From: Streptomyces violaceorubidus
GTDB lineage: Bacteria > Actinomycetota > Actinomycetes > Streptomycetales > Streptomycetaceae
Length of the DNA: 64,000 nucleotides
Assembly (NCBI RefSeq): GCF_000717995.1
Contig: NZ_JODM01000004.1
Span: forward strand, 169,460-233,459
Reading direction: 5' to 3'
Numbering within the stretch: position 1 is the first letter of the stretch; each line of letters opens with the position of its first letter. The notes beneath the pieces were generated by a model. It made no database searches. It saw only the letters and a list, made by a program, of their open reading frames with translations, and was not told where the DNA came from. Made by a program: the position numbers and the translations under genes. Shown here piece by piece: positions 55,413 to 63,907 of the stretch.

Positions 55413-56750
55413 TCAGCGCGTCGCGCCCGTGACGACCCAGCGACCCGATCGGGTACGCAGCCACAGGGTCACCAGACGCATTGCCATCATCAGTGTCATG
55501 GCCCCCCACAGGGCGGTGAGCCCACCGCCGAGCTTGGGGACGAGAAGCGCCGCGGGGATGAAGACCGCCAGGGTCAGCAGCATGGCCCAGGCAAGGTAGG
55601 GCCCATCACCCGCACCCATGAGGACACCGTCCAGGACGTAGACCACGCCGCATATCGGCTGTGCGACGGCCACGATCACCAGTGCGGGCAGCGCAGCGTC
55701 CTTGACTGTGGAGTCTCCGGTGAACAGGGGCAGGAACGCCGGCCGGGACAGCACCACGAGCAGACCCAGCACGACCCCGACAGCGACCCCCCACTCCACC
55801 ATCCTGCGACAGGCCTCGCGAGCCCCCTGGGCGTCGTCCGCGCCCAGATAGCGCCCGATGATGGCCTGCCCGGCGATGGCGATGGCGTCGAGAGCGAAGG
55901 CGAGCAGGCTCCACAGGGACAGGACGATCTGATGGGCGGCGATGTCGGCGTCTCCGAGTCGGGCCGCCACGGCCGTCGCGATCATGAGAATGGCGCGCAG
56001 GGAGAGCGTACGCACCAGCAGCGGCATCCCGGCCTGGGCGGAGGCCCTGATCCCGGCCGGGTCCGGGCGCAGGGAGGCCCCGTGGCGTCGGGCTCCGCGG
56101 ATGACCACCCACAGATAGACCGCGGCCATTCCGCACTGAGCGATGACGGTGCCCCAGGCGGAGCCGGCGATGCCGAGTCCGGCGCCGTAGACCAGCGCGA
56201 CATTGAGGACGGCGTTGGCGAGGAAACCGGCCACGGCCACGTAGAGGGGAGTCCGGGTGTTCTGCAGTCCCCTCAGTACACCGGTCGAGGCGAGTACGAC
56301 GAGCATGGCGGGGATGCCGAGGGCGGAGATCCGCAGATAGGTGGTGGCGTAGGGAGCCGCGGTGTCGGAGGCGCCGAAGAGTTCCACGAGAGGCGGCGCC
56401 GTGGGCAGAACGACCGCTATGACGGCGGCGCCGAGCAGCAGTGCGAGCCAGATGCCGTCCATCCCCTGACGGATCGCTGCTTGCAGATCGCCCGCGCCGA
56501 CGCGACGGGAGACGGCCGCGGTGGTGGCGTAGGCGAGGAAGACGAACACACTGACGGCCGTGGTGAGCAGGGCCGAGGCGATGCCGAGCCCCGCGAGCTG
56601 AGCGGTCCCGAGGTGGCCGACGATGGCACTGTCGGCCAGGACAAAGAGAGGCTCGGCGACGAGCGCGCCGAAGGCCGGGACTGCCAGCGCGACGATCTCG
56701 CGGTCGTGTCGTCGCCGGACGGTTCGGGTGCGCGCGGGGGCCTGTGTCAT
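55413..56750 (-). CDS. MATE-family efflux transporter (DinF type)
   Basis: 445 residues from ATG 56750 (MTQAPARTRTVRRRHDRE); an upstream TTG at 56759 is less likely. Twelve hydrophobic segments in two related halves. The N-terminal motif ALAVPAFGALVAEPLFVLADSAIVGHLGTAQLAGLGIA is the MATE/DinF hallmark. It would exchange cations for drugs or metabolites; substrate unknown. It keeps its usual place next to dnaB in Streptomyces. Confidence 0.9.
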   Translation of the reverse strand: MTQAPARTRTVRRRHDREIVALAVPAFGALVAEPLFVLADSAIVGHLGTAQLAGLGIASALLTTAVSVFVFLAYATTAAVSRRVGAGDLQAAIRQGMDGIWLALLLGAAVIAVVLPTAPPLVELFGASDTAAPYATTYLRISALGIPAMLVVLASTGVLRGLQNTRTPLYVAVAGFLANAVLNVALVYGAGLGIAGSAWGTVIAQCGMAAVYLWVVIRGARRHGASLRPDPAGIRASAQAGMPLLVRTLSLRAILMIATAVAARLGDADIAAHQIVLSLWSLLAFALDAIAIAGQAIIGRYLGADDAQGAREACRRMVEWGVAVGVVLGLLVVLSRPAFLPLFTGDSTVKDAALPALVIVAVAQPICGVVYVLDGVLMGAGDGPYLAWAMLLTLAVFIPAALLVPKLGGGLTALWGAMTLMMAMRLVTLWLRTRSGRWVVTGATR

Positions 56751-56764
56751 GAGCACCAATCTAA

Positions 56765-57027
56765 TCGTCCACAGGTAAGAGATGCAAAGCTTTGCTGACC
56801 CTTACGATTGCTCTCGCGCCGTGTACTTCCGGGCACGGGTCGAAGTGATCTTGGTCCGACCGGGAAAGTTTTTCTTCTGCACAGGCGGTGGATGGCAAAG
56901 GCGCAGTTCAGAGGGGTCTCGCCAAGAGGGCTAGGGGCTTGTTCACAGGCCTGTCCACCGGGTCGTGCACAGGTTTGGCGGAGTTCTCCACAGCATCTGG
57001 CCGGTCGTCCACATGGCCTGTGGATAA
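56765..57027. promoter_or_regulatory. DnaA box cluster upstream of dnaB
   Basis: Between 56765 and 57027 there is one perfect DnaA box (TGTGGATAA, reverse of TTATCCACA, 57019-57027) and several with one or two mismatches: TCGTCCACA 56765-56773, TTGTTCACA 56939-56947, TCGTGCACA 56963-56971, TTCTCCACA 56984-56992 and TCGTCCACA 57005-57013. The cluster from 56939 to 57027 is as dense as oriC. The rest of the 56751-57209 spacer shows no gene; dnaB lies further on. Confidence 0.65.
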
Positions 57028-57209
57028 CCAGATTGGCTGACGGTGCCCGCGGGCCTACGGTTATCCGGCGCCTGCTCCGTCCGTCGGCAGATGAACCGTC
57101 ACAAAACCGACGCGCCAGAACCGGAGTTGGGCGTCTTATTTGTCAGTGCCGTGCCGTAGAAATGAGGGGCACGGCGAGGTCCGCACAGCGGACGGGAGGA
57201 GGTGGCTCG

Positions 57210-58685
57210 GTGAGCATTTCCGAGCCCTTGGACGACCCGTGGGCCGACAGCGGCCCCAGCGATCGTCTGCCTGCTTCCCGCCGCCGCAGCGAGGGCGGCC
57301 GCGGCCGGGACGATCAGCACGAGCGCGGCCCGGACAGCGGGTGGGACGGCGGAGGCGCGGCGTTCGAGCGGGTGCCGCCGCAGGATCTGGACGCCGAGCA
57401 GTCCGTCCTCGGCGGCATGCTCCTGTCCAAGGACGCCATCGCCGACGTCGTCGAGATCCTCAAGGGCCACGACTTCTACAAGCCGGCCCACGAGACGGTC
57501 TACCAGGCCATCCTCGACGTCTACGCCAAGGGCGAGCCCGCCGACCCGATCACGATCGCCGCCGAGCTCACCAAGCGCGGGGAGATCAACAAGGTCGGCG
57601 GCGCCTCGTATCTGCACACCCTCGTCCAGACCGTACCGACGGCCGCGAACGCCGCGTACTACGCGGAGATCGTGCACGAGCGGGCGGTCCTGCGCCGGCT
57701 GGTGGAGGCCGGCACCCGGATCACCCAGATGGGATACGCGGCCGACGACGACGTCGACGAGATCGTCAACCGTGCCCAGGCCGAGATCTACGCCGTCACC
57801 GAGCAGCGCACCAGCGAGGACTATCTGCCGCTCGGCGACATCATGGAGGGCGCGCTCGACGAGATCGAGGCGATCGGGTCGCGCAGCGGCGAGATGACCG
57901 GTGTGCCAACGGGTTTCACGGACTTCGATTCGCTGACCAACGGCCTGCACCCCGGGCAGATGATCGTCATCGCCGCACGTCCCGCGATGGGCAAGTCGAC
58001 CCTCGCGCTGGACTTCGCGCGGGCCGCCTCGATCAAGAACAACCTGCCGAGCGTCATCTTCTCCCTGGAGATGGGACGCAATGAGATCGCGATGCGACTG
58101 CTGTCCGCCGAGGCCCGCGTCGCGCTGCACCACATGCGGTCGGGCACGATGACGGACGACGACTGGACCCGGCTGGCGCGCCGGATGCCGGACGTGTCGG
58201 CCGCCCCGCTCTACATCGACGACTCCCCGAACCTGTCGATGATGGAGATCCGCGCCAAGTGCCGTCGCCTCAAGCAGCGCAACGACCTCAAGCTGGTCGT
58301 CATCGACTACCTCCAGCTGATGCAGTCCGGCGGTTCGAAGCGTTCCGAGAGCCGGCAGCAGGAGGTCTCGGACATGTCCCGTAACCTCAAGCTCCTGGCG
58401 AAGGAGCTGGAGATCCCGGTCATCGCGCTCTCCCAGCTGAACCGTGGTCCCGAGCAGCGCACCGACAAGAAGCCCATGGTCTCCGACCTGCGTGAGTCCG
58501 GTTCGATCGAGCAGGACGCGGACATGGTCATCCTGCTGCACCGGGAGGACGCCTACGAGAAGGAGTCGCCGCGCGCGGGCGAGGCGGACCTGATCGTAGC
58601 CAAGCACCGTAACGGCCCGACGGCGACCATCACGGTCGCCTTCCAGGGCCACTATTCGCGCTTCGTGGACATGGCCCAGACCTGA
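57210..58685 (+). CDS. dnaB: Replicative DNA helicase DnaB
   Basis: 491 residues from GTG 57210, behind GGAGGAGG; the longer open frame to 56808 is in the spacer. The N-terminal domain begins after a polar tail (PQDLDAEQSVLGGMLLSKDAIADVVEIL). The RecA-like motor carries Walker A ARPAMGKSTLALDF, Walker B VVIDYLQLM and the arginine finger region SRQQEVSDMSRNLKLLAKEL, then LSQLNRGPEQRTDKKPMVSDLRESGSIEQDADMV. No intein is present. It is the hexameric helicase loaded at oriC by DnaA and probably a DciA-like factor. A Tn7-like element begins 29 bases after the stop codon. Confidence 0.97.
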   Translation: MSISEPLDDPWADSGPSDRLPASRRRSEGGRGRDDQHERGPDSGWDGGGAAFERVPPQDLDAEQSVLGGMLLSKDAIADVVEILKGHDFYKPAHETVYQAILDVYAKGEPADPITIAAELTKRGEINKVGGASYLHTLVQTVPTAANAAYYAEIVHERAVLRRLVEAGTRITQMGYAADDDVDEIVNRAQAEIYAVTEQRTSEDYLPLGDIMEGALDEIEAIGSRSGEMTGVPTGFTDFDSLTNGLHPGQMIVIAARPAMGKSTLALDFARAASIKNNLPSVIFSLEMGRNEIAMRLLSAEARVALHHMRSGTMTDDDWTRLARRMPDVSAAPLYIDDSPNLSMMEIRAKCRRLKQRNDLKLVVIDYLQLMQSGGSKRSESRQQEVSDMSRNLKLLAKELEIPVIALSQLNRGPEQRTDKKPMVSDLRESGSIEQDADMVILLHREDAYEKESPRAGEADLIVAKHRNGPTATITVAFQGHYSRFVDMAQT

Positions 58686-58714
58686 GAGCCGGTCATGTAG
58701 GGTCTCAGATTTCG

Positions 58715-58773
58715 TGTCGGAATCTCACGGTCGATGTCGGATGGAAGTCGGATCCGACACCGAGCTGAGATTC
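58715..58773. repeat. Transposon end with TnsB-site-like repeats
   Basis: TGTCGGA occurs at 58715 and 58735, 20 bases apart. GTCGGATCCGAC (58747-58758) is a 12-base palindrome that carries an inverted copy of the motif. GAATCTCA (58720-58727) has its complement TGAGATTC at 58766-58773. Arrays of imperfect repeats behind a terminal TGT are the mark of Tn7-like ends. Confidence 0.65.
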
Positions 58774-58883
58774 GCAGGTCGCTGCTGTACCTCATTCGAG
58801 TGAAAGCGTTGCTGGTGTGCTCCCGTCGGCATCTTGGGCGGGAGCATCGTGCTGCCAGGGGCAACTCCAACTCGGGAGTGGGG

Positions 58884-59591
58884 ATGGAAGCGACGGTCAG
58901 CTTTCGTGGGCACGGTGGCGGGGTTGAAGAGTGTTCCTGGGCGTCTGTGGCACCGGCGTTGCTGCAGACGGCTCATCCGTGGCGGACGTTCCGCTGGTAC
59001 AGGGACCAGAAGCACTACTCGGGCACCTACTGGTCGGCGACGATGCGCGACCACGTGATCTACGAGTCACGACTTGAGCTGTCGCGTTTGCTCTTCGCCG
59101 ATTTTGATCCGTCCGTACGCGCCATCGTGGCCCAGCCCTTTCTGCTGCAGACGGTGGTGGAGGGGAGGATGCGTCGGCACATTCCGGACTATCTCCTTCT
59201 CACCGGACAGGTGCCGGTGGTGGTCGACGTCAAGCCGTTGCAGCGGTTGTCCAAGCCGGAGGTGGCGTTCACCTTCGACTGGACCCGGAGGGCGGTGGAA
59301 TCGCGGGGATGGAAGTACGAGGTCTGGAGCGAGCCTCCGGCCGCAGAGCTGGAGAACATCCGGTTCCTCGCGGGTTACCGCAGGGATTGGCTGTTCAGCC
59401 CCGAGATTCTGGAAGAGCTGCGTGATGCGGATGTCGATGGGCTTGTTCTAGGGCAGGCCATGGAGTGTCTGCCGGATCGTCCAGAGCCTCAAGTCCGTGC
59501 TGCGATCCACCATTTGCTCTGGACGCAGGTCTTCTTAACTGATCTCGACCGGCCGCTCGGCCCTTCGCACGTCCTGAGGAGGGCAGCGTGA
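58884..59591 (+). CDS. tnsA: TnsA-like transposase endonuclease subunit
   Basis: 235 residues from ATG 58884 (MEATVSFRGHGGGVEEC), with GGGAG before it; the open frame to 58734 lies inside the transposon end. Restriction-endonuclease-like fold with the catalytic residues E61 (IYESRLELSRLL), D102 (RRHIPDYLL) and K117 (VVVDVKP). It cuts the 5' strands at the element ends and turns TnsB-type joining into cut-and-paste transposition. All key residues are intact. The stop overlaps the tnsB start. Confidence 0.9.
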   Translation: MEATVSFRGHGGGVEECSWASVAPALLQTAHPWRTFRWYRDQKHYSGTYWSATMRDHVIYESRLELSRLLFADFDPSVRAIVAQPFLLQTVVEGRMRRHIPDYLLLTGQVPVVVDVKPLQRLSKPEVAFTFDWTRRAVESRGWKYEVWSEPPAAELENIRFLAGYRRDWLFSPEILEELRDADVDGLVLGQAMECLPDRPEPQVRAAIHHLLWTQVFLTDLDRPLGPSHVLRRAA

Positions 59592-61717
59592 GTAGGGCGG
59601 CCGCTCGCGTCGGTGTTGGTACGCGCTTCCGCTATGACGGGGAATCCGTCGAGGTGGTGGAGATGGCTGCGACCACAGCGGGCAACGAAGTGGTCTTGAA
59701 GGACGACCATGGGCGGCTTCTGAGGCTGTCGCTCAAGGAACTGCTGTTCTCCGACCGCGCTGCGATCAGTCCTGATGGCCCAGGACCGTCCGCAGATGAC
59801 GAAGGCGAGATCGCCTCCGTGGTCCTCGGACAGCTCGATACGGAGGAGAAGCAGAAGGTCCTGGAGCGAGCTGGGCATGTCCGTGAGGTGCTGACCGGTT
59901 ATCGCTCCGGCAGCGGGGAGCTGGCGGCTGACGACGAGCCGAGGGTCAGCTACGACGTGGCAGTGCCGATGGAGGCGAGGAAGGCAGCCAAGGCGGCGGA
60001 ACTTGGCGTGACGACCCGCACCATTGAGCGCTGGGTCGCTGGATTTCTCCAGCATGGCGAGGCCGGGCTTGCACCAAGGAGGACGCGGTCGGAGCGGTCG
60101 CAGACCTCGGTCGATGATCGGTGGGTGGAGACCGCGGTGGAGGTGATGGTCGAGCACACCGATCAGTCGCGGCCGTCGCGGACTGTGGTGATCGAGCGGA
60201 CCCGGGCTCGGGTGATTGCGCGGTTCGGTGAGGGGGTGGTGGCGCAGCCGAGTCGGGCGACGGCGTTTCGGCTGCTGGAGGAGCTGGAGCGACGACATCC
60301 GCTGTTCCGGCTGAGTACGAAGCGCAACCGGGATATTGCCGGTCGGCCGGAGGGGCAGTATGGCAAGTTGCGGCCGACGCGGCCGGGCGAGTACCTGCTG
60401 ATGGACTCCACCCGCCTGGACGTCTTCGCGTTCGACCCGCTGACGCTCAAGTGGGTTCAGGCCGAATTGAGTGTCGGGATGGACTGGTACACCCGTTGCG
60501 TCACGGGGATCCGGCTGACGCCGGTATCGACAAAGGCAGTGGATGTCAGCGCGGTGCTTTTCCAGTCGTTTCGGCCGAGGCCGGCGGGGCGGGACTGGCC
60601 GCGGCACGCCGTCTGGCCCGAGCACGGCATCCCCCGCACCGTCCTGGTCGACGTCGAGGGCGCTACCGGGCCGGGCTTGGCCTCGCCTCCTTTGGTCCCC
60701 GAGACGCTGGTCGTCGACCACGGCAAGGTCTATGTCTCGGAGCATCTGACCAGCGTCTGCCGCCGGATGGGCATCTCCATCCAGCCGGCCCGGCTGCGGA
60801 CGGGCCGCGACAAGGGGCCGGTTGAGCGCTATTTCCGGACCCTGCGGGAGGGGCTGCTGCAGGTGCTGCCCGGCTACAAGGGGCCCGACATCCACTCGCG
60901 GGGCGAGAACCCGGAGGACGACGCGTTCTTCTTCCTCGACGAGCTTGAGGCAATCATCCGGGAGTGGACCGCGGCGGTCTATCACTGCAGGCAGCACTCC
61001 AGCCTGGTCGATCCAGGCCTGCCGGGACTGCGGATGTCCCCGGCGAAGATGTTCGAGCACGGCATGGCGCGGGCGGGCTACATCGAAGCACCCCGCGACC
61101 GGGACCTGGCCTTTGAGTTCCTGCAGACGAAGTGGCGCACGGTCCAGCACTACGGGGTCGAGATCGGCCGCCGCCGCTACAGCGGCCCCGGCCTGCCCGA
61201 GCCGGGCATCCGCAGCCCCTACGACAGTCCGGTCAAGAACGGCTGGCCGTTCCAAGTGGACCCCGACGACATCACCAAGATCTACTTCCGCAACCCCACA
61301 ACCCGCGAATGGCACACCCTGACCTGGGAGCACGCACCATCGACCGAAATGCCGTTAAGTGAGGACGCGTTGGCATTCGCCCGGCAGCTGGCTGCCTCGA
61401 AGTATCGCTTTCCCGACGACCGGCTCGCTGTCGCCGACTTGCTTCAGCGGTGGAACCTCGGACTGGGCACCACGATCGCCGAGCGGCGCATGGCCCTGCG
61501 GCTCTCGCGCGAGCAGGCCGCCATCGAGCTTCCGGAGAGTGAGGCGGAGACCGTCGTCTCGCTTCCGTCCGTACGCAAGGCCCTTGGCCAGGACAAGGAG
61601 GCCACGGAACCGCGGGAGCCCGACGTGGTGACGGAGACGGGGGACGACGACGAGGCCGATCTGGAGGACCTCGCCGAAGAGAACGACTTCTACGCCGATG
61701 CTCTGGAGGACGTGTGA
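59588..61717 (+). CDS. tnsB: TnsB-like DDE transposase
   Basis: 709 residues, GTG 59588. The N-terminal part holds DNA-binding helix-turn-helix segments (AKAAELGVTTRTIERWVAGFLQHG at 134-157). The RNase-H-fold catalytic domain has the DDE triad D273 (LLMDSTRLD), D377 (LVVDHGKVY) and E413 (GPVERYF). A Mu-type C-terminal domain follows (LTWEHAPSTEMPL). The last 60 residues are acidic (DDDEADLEDLAEE) and probably bind TnsC. It binds the ends and performs 3' strand cutting and joining. It looks active. Confidence 0.93.
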   Translation: MSRAAARVGVGTRFRYDGESVEVVEMAATTAGNEVVLKDDHGRLLRLSLKELLFSDRAAISPDGPGPSADDEGEIASVVLGQLDTEEKQKVLERAGHVREVLTGYRSGSGELAADDEPRVSYDVAVPMEARKAAKAAELGVTTRTIERWVAGFLQHGEAGLAPRRTRSERSQTSVDDRWVETAVEVMVEHTDQSRPSRTVVIERTRARVIARFGEGVVAQPSRATAFRLLEELERRHPLFRLSTKRNRDIAGRPEGQYGKLRPTRPGEYLLMDSTRLDVFAFDPLTLKWVQAELSVGMDWYTRCVTGIRLTPVSTKAVDVSAVLFQSFRPRPAGRDWPRHAVWPEHGIPRTVLVDVEGATGPGLASPPLVPETLVVDHGKVYVSEHLTSVCRRMGISIQPARLRTGRDKGPVERYFRTLREGLLQVLPGYKGPDIHSRGENPEDDAFFFLDELEAIIREWTAAVYHCRQHSSLVDPGLPGLRMSPAKMFEHGMARAGYIEAPRDRDLAFEFLQTKWRTVQHYGVEIGRRRYSGPGLPEPGIRSPYDSPVKNGWPFQVDPDDITKIYFRNPTTREWHTLTWEHAPSTEMPLSEDALAFARQLAASKYRFPDDRLAVADLLQRWNLGLGTTIAERRMALRLSREQAAIELPESEAETVVSLPSVRKALGQDKEATEPREPDVVTETGDDDEADLEDLAEENDFYADALEDV

Positions 61718-62832
61718 GCGAGAAACGTGTTCCGGAGCCGGACAGTCTCGCCCTGTCGCGGAAAGAGGACTTCAAGGCATTCGCCGAGAGCCCCCGCCGC
61801 AGTCGGCCCGATCTGCTGACCCGCAAGGAGCTGAAGTCCCTGGCCACGCAGGCGCGGGCGGACTACGACCGGCAGCGCAGGAAGTGGCACGCGAACATCG
61901 GCCCGGTCAAGACGCCGCAACTGGCTGAGCTCCACGAGGACTTGTGGGACATCGTCGACAGCAACGAGCAGGACGGTGACAAGGCCAAGGGGGCGGTGGC
62001 CGTCGACGCATTCCCGGGGCTGGGCAAGACGACCTCGGTGCTGGCCTTCGCCCGCGACTTCCACCAGCGCGAGATCGAGGAGTCGGGCCCGTTCACGAGC
62101 CAGGGACACGAGCGGATCCCCGTCTGCCGGGTCGGGCTGACCGGGAACACCGGGATGAAAGATCTCAACCGAGCCATGCTGGAGTTCTTCGGCCACCCCG
62201 GGCAGGGGCGGGGCACCACCGCCCAGTTCGGACGGCGGGTGCTGGACTGTGTGTTGTCCTGCGAAGTCCGCCTGGTGGTTCTGGACGATCTGCACTTTTT
62301 GAAGTGGGGGCAGAAGAGCGGCATCGAGGTGAGTAATCACCTGAAGTGGATCGCCAACGAGTTCCCGGTGACGTTGCTGATGGTGGGGGTCGAACTCGCG
62401 GAGAAGGGCCTGTTCGGTGAGGGAACGAACGGGCGCGACACAGCCCTGGCCCAGACCGGCCGCCGCACCACCCGCCTGGGGCTGCGTCCGTTCACCATCG
62501 ATACGGAGGCCGGGCGCCGGGAGTGGCGGCAGATGCTGCTGGCCCTTGAACAGCGTGTCGTGCTCACCGACAAGCACCCCGGCATGCTCGCGGACGACCT
62601 GTCGGACTACCTCTTTGCCCGCAGCACCGGACACATCGGCTCGCTGATGACGCTGATCAACCGGGGCTGCCAGCGGGCGGTCCGCACCGGTGCCGAGCGT
62701 CTGGACCAGGAGCTGATGGACCGGGTGAAGAACGACGAGGCGTCCGAGGCGGCCCGCCTCGAACTCCAGGCGGCGTTGGAGAAGCGGCGGCTGACCAGCC
62801 GCCCGCGATCCCGGAGCCGACGAGCCGCATGA
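61714..62832 (+). CDS. tnsC: TnsC-like AAA+ transposition regulator
   Basis: 372 residues, GTG 61714 overlapping the tnsB stop. Walker A DAFPGLGKTT (99-108) and Walker B LVVLDDLHFL (D191, D192), then an AAA+ lid and TGHIGSLMTLINRGCQRAV. The basic C-terminal tail (RLTSRPRSRSRRAA) could contact DNA. TnsC forms ATP-dependent filaments on target DNA chosen by TniQ and recruits TnsA and TnsB. It is intact. The stop overlaps the tniQ start. Confidence 0.92.
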   Translation: MSEKRVPEPDSLALSRKEDFKAFAESPRRSRPDLLTRKELKSLATQARADYDRQRRKWHANIGPVKTPQLAELHEDLWDIVDSNEQDGDKAKGAVAVDAFPGLGKTTSVLAFARDFHQREIEESGPFTSQGHERIPVCRVGLTGNTGMKDLNRAMLEFFGHPGQGRGTTAQFGRRVLDCVLSCEVRLVVLDDLHFLKWGQKSGIEVSNHLKWIANEFPVTLLMVGVELAEKGLFGEGTNGRDTALAQTGRRTTRLGLRPFTIDTEAGRREWRQMLLALEQRVVLTDKHPGMLADDLSDYLFARSTGHIGSLMTLINRGCQRAVRTGAERLDQELMDRVKNDEASEAARLELQAALEKRRLTSRPRSRSRRAA

Positions 62833-63907
62833 GAGAGCTGGCCCGCACCCTGCCGATCCGGCTGCCTCCACTACCTGGTGAGGCCCTGGACTCCTGGCTG
62901 GAGGCAACGGCTCGCCGGATGGACACCACACTCGGTGATGTTCTGCTGCACTGCGGCTTCCCCGTCCGTCAGCGGGCCGGAAACCAATTCCGGGGCATCC
63001 CGACGGACTGGACGATCTTCCTTGACGAGCGGTTGACCGCAGCCGTCGCGCACGCCTCCGGCACGGCCCCGGAGGCGGTCACTGCCATGACGCTGGCGCA
63101 CTACGACGGACGGGCCCTGCAGATGAGCAGCGGAGGCCGGGCCGTGTCGCGGCATGTCCTTTGGGGCCGCGGACGGGGATCCCGGTTCTGCCCGGACTGC
63201 CTGCGCTCCAGCGGTGGGCGCTGGCAGTTGTCCTGGCGGCTCGGATTCTCCTTCGCATGCACCCGGCACCGCCGCCTGCTGGCGGACCGCTGCCCGCACT
63301 GCGGGCAGGTTCCGCGCCAGCGACCCCGTTCCGGGCGGTCCGTTCCCCGGCCTGAACTCTGCGGCAATCCACCGATCCGCCCCGGCGGTCTGATCTCGGC
63401 GGGCTGCGGCACGGATCTGACCCATGCTCCAACGCTTCCCCTGCCTGCTGGCCACCCTGTCCTTGCGGCGCAGGACCGGGTGATGGAGATCATCGAAACG
63501 CAGACGGCGGCCTTCGTCCTTACCGGACTGCCCCGCAACGGGCACCAGCGGTGCTGGCCGACATCCGGGCCCTGGGCATCCGTGTCCTGAGCGATCTTCC
63601 CGCCGCCGCCCTGCGGGAACAGATGCCGGCCGACATCGCAGAAGCGCACCTCGCCACCGATCCGGTCGCCCCGCACCTCGAACGGGCGGCGGACCGCCCG
63701 GGGTTCATAGCCCCACCGCGAGCCGCGGACACCGCAGTTGCGGTCACCATGGCCCTGGGCATCCTTCAACAGCCGGGAATCCATCCGGCTGGCGAGGCCC
63801 TGCGGGGCCTGCTGGAAGCAGTACGCGAGGAACTCACGCAGATCTCGGTCACGAGCATCGACGACTGGGGCCGGGGCATCAGCCCGGTGCTGCAGTCCGT
63901 GCACCTA
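62829..63907 (+). pseudogene. tniQ: tniQ (TnsD-like target selector), frameshifted and IS-interrupted
   Basis: The first frame reads 240 codons: a TniQ start (RTLPIRLPPLPGEALDSWLEATARRMDTTL) and zinc pairs C121/C124, C144/H147 and C155/C158 (CPDC, CTRH, CPHC). It then shifts near 63549. Reading on in the next frame gives the natural continuation RALGIRVLSDLPAAALREQM. Adding one G at 63549-63551 restores a single frame (HQR-VLADIRALG). The frame is then cut at 63907 by an insertion sequence. TniQ chooses the target site, so the element is unlikely to move by itself. Confidence 0.85.

Noticed and set aside
59489..61333. 614-codon frame antisense to tnsB
   Set aside because: Opposite a clear DDE transposase; no motif of its own.
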